A stretch of 38,363 nt of DNA, taken from positions 1 to 38,363 of the forward strand of contig JAGNJD010000021.1 in NCBI GenBank assembly GCA_018000835.1, written 5' to 3'. The stretch is from Candidatus Goldiibacteriota bacterium (GTDB lineage Bacteria; Oederibacteriota; PGYV01; DSYL01). The notes under the pieces are model-generated. The model saw nothing but the letters and a program-made list of their open reading frames with translations, did no database searches and had not been told where the DNA came from. A program made the position numbers and the translations under genes. Positions 34,901 to 38,363 of the stretch are shown piece after piece. Position 1 is the first letter of the stretch. Each line of letters begins with the position of its first letter.

Positions 34901-36144
34901 CCTGATGCACCGGTTTCAAAATAATTACTAATAATTGGCTGATGAGAACCATCTGCTGTATTTGAGTTGTTATAATTTGCATCGCAATAATTTTTATATG
35001 TCGTATTCCCGGTTAACCTGAACAGCTCAGCTGCAGCTATAAAACGCAGCTGGTTATCACCTGCTGAATTACGATTTGCATTAGCATTATCAAAATTTGT
35101 ATGGTCATATTGTATATTAGAAGGATGTGAAGATAAAAAATTCCATGCATTTACTGCTGCTGTCTGAAGCTGGGTGGAGTATCCCGGGTATGCCCCGCTG
35201 TATGGTGCAAACAGGCGCGCACCAATTGCAAAAGCTGCAGCACCAGAAGCAGTCGCGGCAGTTGAATAATTAGCATAAAAATATGGTCGTAAATCATAGG
35301 ATGGATCGCCATCAGCGGCTGTTCCAGTAATACCTGTCACAACAAAACATCCCGAATACAATGCACCATCCGGTCTCTGCATTTTTAACATCCAGTCCAG
35401 TTCCCATTTTATCTCGTCAAGAATGTCGGGTACACCGTTTCCGGATTCGTTTATGGCTGTGTTGTCGCCAAATCTGTCAGGATACCATTCATATGCATAA
35501 GCAAGATTCCATATAACAGCAGCCATCCATGACGTATATTTCCTATAGTCACCTGCATCAAACCAACCCTTTGTTATATCTCTCTGTGTTCCAGATTGCA
35601 CTCCGCCAAGTGAATTATCATAAAGCAAAGCAGAACCCTGTTGTGCATGATCATAAACATGTGTCCATGTCCCCCCTGTAGCAGCAGTAATGGTTATATT
35701 GGAACGATTGTAAAAATACATTTTTACAGATGCCTGTAGTGCCCCATTATAAATATTATCTCCTATATCAAAGTTATATGACTGTCTGTCGTTTGTTGGA
35801 TCATATATGTGGTAAGTCCCGGGAGTAGTAAAGGAAGTAAATTGTCCCTGCCATACTTTATCTCCCGAAAAAGTCGTATCAGTTGCACCGCCGTTCCATG
35901 CGGTCAGCGTTATCGTCTGCATAACGGCGTTGTCTGACGACCTGCGTAACTGAACCGATGCACCAGGCACATACGTTATTGCAGAATCATAGCCGGTTTG
36001 CGGGTCTTTTATCATAAACCATTTTGCAGAATTTGGCCTGTAGCCGATCTGATCTACTATTATCTGTTCAGATATTGGTGCGGATAAAATAATCTGGAAG
36101 AAAAATAAACTAATAAATAAACACAAGAATAATCTTTTTTTCAT
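31924..36144 (-). CDS. Secreted GH9 endoglucanase with CBM, Thr-rich linker and sorting-type C-terminus
   Basis: 1406 residues. A signal peptide (about 1-22) is followed by a CelD-type N-terminal Ig domain (VDQIGYRPN at 30-38, to about 125) and the GH9 (alpha/alpha)6 barrel (about 130-615). WFDAGDY has the catalytic-base pair Asp196 and Asp199; WEITEPSTGYQAAFV has the likely acid Glu597. A first Thr/Pro linker (617-665) precedes a CBM-like jelly roll (about 668-822, ending DIDNIRLEG). A long Thr-x-Thr linker (about 823-1301) leads to a 105-residue C-terminal domain nearly identical to that of the GH5 enzyme. GH9 enzymes cut cellulose, often processively. No cohesin or dockerin is present, so this is not a cellulosome enzyme. 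It has its own promoter and operator-like site. Confidence 0.93.
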   Translation of the reverse strand: MKKRLFLCLFISLFFFQIILSAPISEQIIVDQIGYRPNSAKWFMIKDPQTGYDSAITYVPGASVQLRRSSDNAVMQTITLTAWNGGATDTTFSGDKVWQGQFTSFTTPGTYHIYDPTNDRQSYNFDIGDNIYNGALQASVKMYFYNRSNITITAATGGTWTHVYDHAQQGSALLYDNSLGGVQSGTQRDITKGWFDAGDYRKYTSWMAAVIWNLAYAYEWYPDRFGDNTAINESGNGVPDILDEIKWELDWMLKMQRPDGALYSGCFVVTGITGTAADGDPSYDLRPYFYANYSTAATASGAAAFAIGARLFAPYSGAYPGYSTQLQTAAVNAWNFLSSHPSNIQYDHTNFDNANANRNSAGDNQLRFIAAAELFRLTGNTTYKNYCDANYNNSNTADGSHQPIISNYFETGASGDMQKGLVSYAMAPGATTSVVNAIKTSLRNGIEWNITPNINNCPYKAHMWSGHYCWGSNSMKAGWADMCLWGANLNVNPSMIATYLETAEEYLHYYFGRNATAYCYLTQSQLFGADKSITQIFHGWFADGTVWDSNPAPGYLSGGPNQYYGVSSVVPPYGQPPMKSYRDWNSVWPDSSWEITEPSTGYQAAFVMLNAAFAGQTGPTATPTRTRTNTPYVGTPTFTPTRTRTPTNTPYYSPTSTPTGTPIPPYTLIYDGDTAGYRLSDGTVNNGSPGTMTEGVYGLTGNGMRLTYASISGWWQEHWWDKTTNVSIGANTYLVFNVRQASTSPNPVNQLFVRINWTNIVQVDPTYIVEGGSIDTTWKTVRVPLSVLVEAGQTVIDFIGFAASWNVDWTVDIDNIRLEGASATPTDTQVATNTFTGTPTGTSTRTASPTWTWTRTPTGTATRTNTVIITNTWTITPTWTRTATRTNTQATGTFTWTWTWTQTSTPTWTRTATRTNTQVTGTFTWTPTGTRTTTPTSTWTRTLTRTATQTNTVQMTNTWTGTSTRTASPTGTWTRTPTGTATRTISPTHSISPTITQTWTGTPPSPTNTPTITRSWTALPTSTYTNTGTRTPTGTETATGTFTRTNTMIITNTLTGTATLTASPTSTWTRTPTRTATQTNTVQMTNTWTGTSTRTASPTGTWTRTPTGTATRTNTVQLTNTWTWTQTGTRTATSTHSISPTITQTWTGTPPSPTNTPTITQSWTTLPTSTYTNTGTRTPTGTPTASSTLNVQSSTFTPTRTVTPSFTQTATGSQQPTNTMTGTPTWTRTNTMVITNTWTVTPSFSRTATWTWTRTNTQIITNTQTATPSFTGTPTNSQQPTTSFTASLTLTNTITPTMTQPENQQLTISNVIIYPNPYNPDEGNLKIRFEITQKCKIIKVRIYTTGFRLIKQITQTENYGVGTNDVKIENRYLKDLANGVYYILIEVMNTKGGKTQSKPEVLVILK
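32242..33678. repeat. Degenerate Thr-x-Thr linker repeat of the GH9 gene
   Basis: About 1.4 kb of the same repeat DNA as in GH5, including two copies of the SISPTITQTWTGTPPSPTNT cassette (near 32600-32745 and 33040-33185) and blocks shared almost word for word with GH5. It is probably homogenised by recombination. Confidence 0.85.
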
Positions 36145-36165
36145 AATTACCTGCTTTTTTTCTTT

Positions 36166-36193
36166 AGTATACCATCTTTTCTGATTCTGTCAA
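36166..36193 (-). promoter_or_regulatory. Strong sigma70-type promoter of GH9
   Basis: Minus strand: perfect -35 TTGACA (36188-36193), 16-base spacer, -10 TATACT (36166-36171), about 22 bases upstream of ATG 36144, so the leader is short. It sits in the 86-base gap after the GH44 stop. Confidence 0.7.
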
Positions 36194-36195
36194 TC

Positions 36196-36209
36196 CTGAA
36201 ACGCTTACA
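36196..36209 (-). promoter_or_regulatory. LacI/CcpA-like operator candidate upstream of GH9
   Basis: TGTAAGCGTTTCAG on the minus strand, two bases upstream of the -35. It matches 8 of the 10 fixed positions of a cre-type TGNAANCGNTTNCA site, including the central CG. It resembles, but is not identical to, the palindrome in the dehydrogenase and GH5 promoters. Confidence 0.4.
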
Positions 36210-36230
36210 AAAAATCAGCACGGCTAATTT

Positions 36231-38363
36231 TTATTTAATTATGATGAAATGCGTTATTTTGCTTTTTTGTTCGTTCCCTTTTTTGTCCTTAACTACGCAT
36301 ACGTAATAATAAATCCCGCATGCAAGTTTGTTTATTTTATCCCGAGGAATTTCAAGAGTTGTGAATAAATTCCCGCTAAATTTTACTTCTTCTATCTCCC
36401 TGAACCCCATCGTATAAATTTTCAGTTTTATGGAATCTATCTGCCCTGAAACGTCACAATACAAAAAAACCTTTTGCGTATTTTTTACGACAGGGTTTGG
36501 ATATATGAAAACGTCGTTGATTGTCGTCTGCTGATTACCGGTTTCCGTAAAAGACGTTGTCGGCTGCTGACTGCCTGTTGCAGTCCGGGTTACCGTTATT
36601 ATCCATGTTGCTGTCACTGTTCGCGTTTGTGTTGGCGTTCCTGCCGCTGTTCTTGTCCATGTTGCCGTATTTGTTGCTGTAAACGTTGAACTTGGGACAT
36701 TGAACGTTGAACTTGCAGTTAACGTCGGCGTCCTTGTTCCAGTATCTGTATAAGTGGACGTTTGTGATATCGTCCATGACTGCGTTATCGTTTGCGTAAT
36801 CGTTGGGGAAGGCGGCGTCCCGGTCCATGTCTGCGTTATCGTAGGTGATACAGAATACGTAGGTGATATTGTCCGCGTCCACGTCAACGTTATACCCGGC
36901 GTTAACGTTAAACTTGGCGTTATTGTCCTTGTTGCCGTGCGAGTCATTGTGTTGACAGGCGTCCTTGTCGGCGTTGCATTTGATTTTAAAACAAAATGCA
37001 AAACAAAATGAGCAGGAACTGAATATGAAAAAGTATTTCCGGTTAAAACCGGTGCAGCCCTTGACGTTATGTTATAATTTGCTCCGCCAAATCCCCAGCA
37101 TTCAACAGATGTATAAGTCATACCGCTCGTAATATTTACGTTTGCGGTCTGGTTTGTTCCTGCCTTGTTTATTACAATTATGTGGAGTTCTTTTTCGTCA
37201 GAACCGTTTATTGAAGCATAAGTCGTCATGTTCGGGATGTCGTTTGATTCACAATATACTTTTGTATCCCCGTATTTGCCGTTTGCACCGTTATAATTCC
37301 TGAAAATTTTATATGCAGCGGAATGATATGGTCCGTAAGCCGTCTTCCACATGGTTGCCGCATAAACGCCGTATTTGCCGAAAATGCCCAGGGTATCTGC
37401 CATTGAAATGCCGCCTGAATAATCATTCCCTCCGCCATGTGCAAACTCAGTAATCGTGATTTTTGTCCCGGGATAATACGTATTAATTGAATTCTGTAAT
37501 TTGGGAATTAAAGGAAGTGCCCATGGATACCACTGTGCAATAGGACTGTTTTCCACGTAAGTTGTATCCCATAACGTCCTTGGCGCCTGCATCCTTGCAA
37601 TCTGCGCAGCAGACGACGTACAGGAATCCTCGGTTATTCTGCAAACCCCCGGAGTATTATACGTAAACGGTGGTGCCGTTCCTTCCCTTGCTTCTGAATA
37701 CCAGTGAAAATCAATTGCATCAAGTAACCGTCTGCCGTCAGTATCCGATGCCTGTTTCATTTTTGCGAGATAATAATCTACGAACCACTGATAACTTCCC
37801 TTTTCAGTTGTCCAGTCAGGCGGATTCCCAAAATCATTCATTGCCCAGAACCCAAAAAATACCGGCGCTAATATTTCACAATAAGGGTCAACATCTTTTA
37901 TTGCCTTTGCCGTTGCAATAGAACGGGTTACAATTTCTGATGCCCCGCATGGCGTTGGATGAATTCTTGGATGCGTATCGTCCCAGAGTGCAGGTTCATT
38001 ATCAAGATCATAAAATTTTACGCCGGTTTCGGTTGATGCATTGCCAAAAACGGATACAAGATAATTCACCTCTTCGTCAACATACACGTAATTATCCGTT
38101 AAATCCGGTGGATAAACAAGAGAAGACGACTTTTTGGGGACAACCTGTTTCCATCTTGAAGACGGGGCCGTCTGCGCAAGAGTTACAGTGCCTGCCTGGT
38201 CAGCAGCAACATAGCCGGCCATAGGAACGGTTATTATTGATTGCATGCCTGCGTTTAAACTTTCCTGATGGAATCGTCTTATGAGTCCACCAGGCTGATT
38301 ACAATCAGTGCCATACCCGTAATTACTTGAGCAGAGCCACGTATCAGACGTATGATACCAGTC
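36231..38363 (-). CDS. GH44 endoglucanase with Thr-rich linker and sorting-type C-terminus (5' end off-window)
   Basis: 710 residues visible. The frame stays open to the window edge (38363), where it reads DWYHTSDTWLCSSNYGYGTD, so the ATG at 38246 is internal and the N-terminus with its signal peptide is missing. GH44 motifs: DLDNEPALWDD with acid Glu123 of the visible part, and ITITEFAHGGGND with likely nucleophile Glu306. A beta-sandwich follows to about residue 465, then a shorter Thr-rich linker and a 102-residue C-terminal domain (FIYPNPVV...NKLACGIYYYV, ending HFIIIK). GH44 enzymes are endoglucanases/xyloglucanases. The C-terminal domain is the same type as in GH5 and GH9 but clearly diverged. 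The GH9 start is 87 bases downstream. Confidence 0.92.
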   Translation of the reverse strand, partial: DWYHTSDTWLCSSNYGYGTDCNQPGGLIRRFHQESLNAGMQSIITVPMAGYVAADQAGTVTLAQTAPSSRWKQVVPKKSSSLVYPPDLTDNYVYVDEEVNYLVSVFGNASTETGVKFYDLDNEPALWDDTHPRIHPTPCGASEIVTRSIATAKAIKDVDPYCEILAPVFFGFWAMNDFGNPPDWTTEKGSYQWFVDYYLAKMKQASDTDGRRLLDAIDFHWYSEAREGTAPPFTYNTPGVCRITEDSCTSSAAQIARMQAPRTLWDTTYVENSPIAQWYPWALPLIPKLQNSINTYYPGTKITITEFAHGGGNDYSGGISMADTLGIFGKYGVYAATMWKTAYGPYHSAAYKIFRNYNGANGKYGDTKVYCESNDIPNMTTYASINGSDEKELHIIVINKAGTNQTANVNITSGMTYTSVECWGFGGANYNITSRAAPVLTGNTFSYSVPAHFVLHFVLKSNATPTRTPVNTMTRTATRTITPSLTLTPGITLTWTRTISPTYSVSPTITQTWTGTPPSPTITQTITQSWTISQTSTYTDTGTRTPTLTASSTFNVPSSTFTATNTATWTRTAAGTPTQTRTVTATWIITVTRTATGSQQPTTSFTETGNQQTTINDVFIYPNPVVKNTQKVFLYCDVSGQIDSIKLKIYTMGFREIEEVKFSGNLFTTLEIPRDKINKLACGIYYYVCVVKDKKGNEQKSKITHFIIIK
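36540..36980. repeat. Degenerate Thr-x-Thr linker repeat of the GH44 gene
   Basis: About 440 bases of linker repeat with one diverged copy of the SPTITQTWTGTPPSPT cassette (near 36730-36870). It is shorter and less similar to the GH5 and GH9 linkers than they are to each other. Confidence 0.8.

Noticed and set aside
28185-38363. Cellulosome components
   Set aside because: No cohesin or dockerin calcium-loop repeats were found in any of the three enzymes.
1-38363. tRNA, rRNA, riboswitch or CRISPR loci
   Set aside because: The intergenic regions were read by eye and none showed a cloverleaf, rRNA words or a known riboswitch core; a covariance search was not possible.

Overview
The window looks like a piece of an uncultured, A+T-rich diderm (Gram-negative-type) bacterium. 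The diderm reading rests on the TonB/ExbB/ExbD genes, a PorV-like outer-membrane barrel protein, a lipoprotein with a lipobox, and FtsEX with an EnvC-like partner. The long Thr-x-Thr-x linkers, PorV-type protein and C-terminal sorting-type domains would fit one of the poorly cultured candidate phyla (Goldbacteria-like lineages, for example). That placement is a guess from style, not from a marker gene. Apart from a mobile-element remnant at the left edge, every convincing gene is on the minus strand, so transcription runs from high to low coordinates.

Region 1 (1-789): the extreme start of a second, off-window gene (probably a transposase) and an N-terminally truncated IS30-family transposase. 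Region 2 (962-8819): an envelope and housekeeping cluster, in transcription order a hypothetical protein, pfkA, a beta-CASP metallo-beta-lactamase-fold nuclease-like protein, ftsE-ftsX-envC-like (overlapping genes), uppP, and a PhnP-like metallohydrolase. Region 3 (9008-22347): an operon-like run beginning with an 1807-residue Ig-repeat surface protein, followed by a PorV-like barrel protein, a 1033-residue TPR protein, ExbB, two different ExbD proteins, a TonB-type protein and a FlgD-Ig/OmpA-like periplasmic protein. This looks like a proton-driven trans-envelope machine with its own giant surface protein.

Region 4 (22348-25088): a sensorless response regulator-histidine kinase preceded by a small ribbon-helix-helix protein, then about 750 bases of non-coding DNA rich in dispersed palindromic repeats and ending in a strong terminator. 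Region 5 (25089-38363): a carbohydrate-use locus with a carbohydrate-binding-like lipoprotein, a sugar isomerase/epimerase, a Gfo/Idh/MocA dehydrogenase, and three large secreted cellulase-type enzymes (GH5+CBM3, GH9+CBM, GH44). Each enzyme has a Thr-rich linker and a C-terminal sorting-type domain; the GH44 gene runs off the right edge.

The most striking find is a 523-bp perfect direct repeat (27731-28253 and 31470-31992). The left copy holds the promoter, ribosome-binding site and first 11 codons of the dehydrogenase gene. The right copy places the same control DNA in front of the GH5 gene. There the truncated dehydrogenase start becomes a 16-codon reading frame whose TGA overlaps the TTG start of the GH5 enzyme (TTGA). 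This looks like a recent promoter capture with translational coupling. Recombination between the two copies would remove the GH5 gene cleanly.
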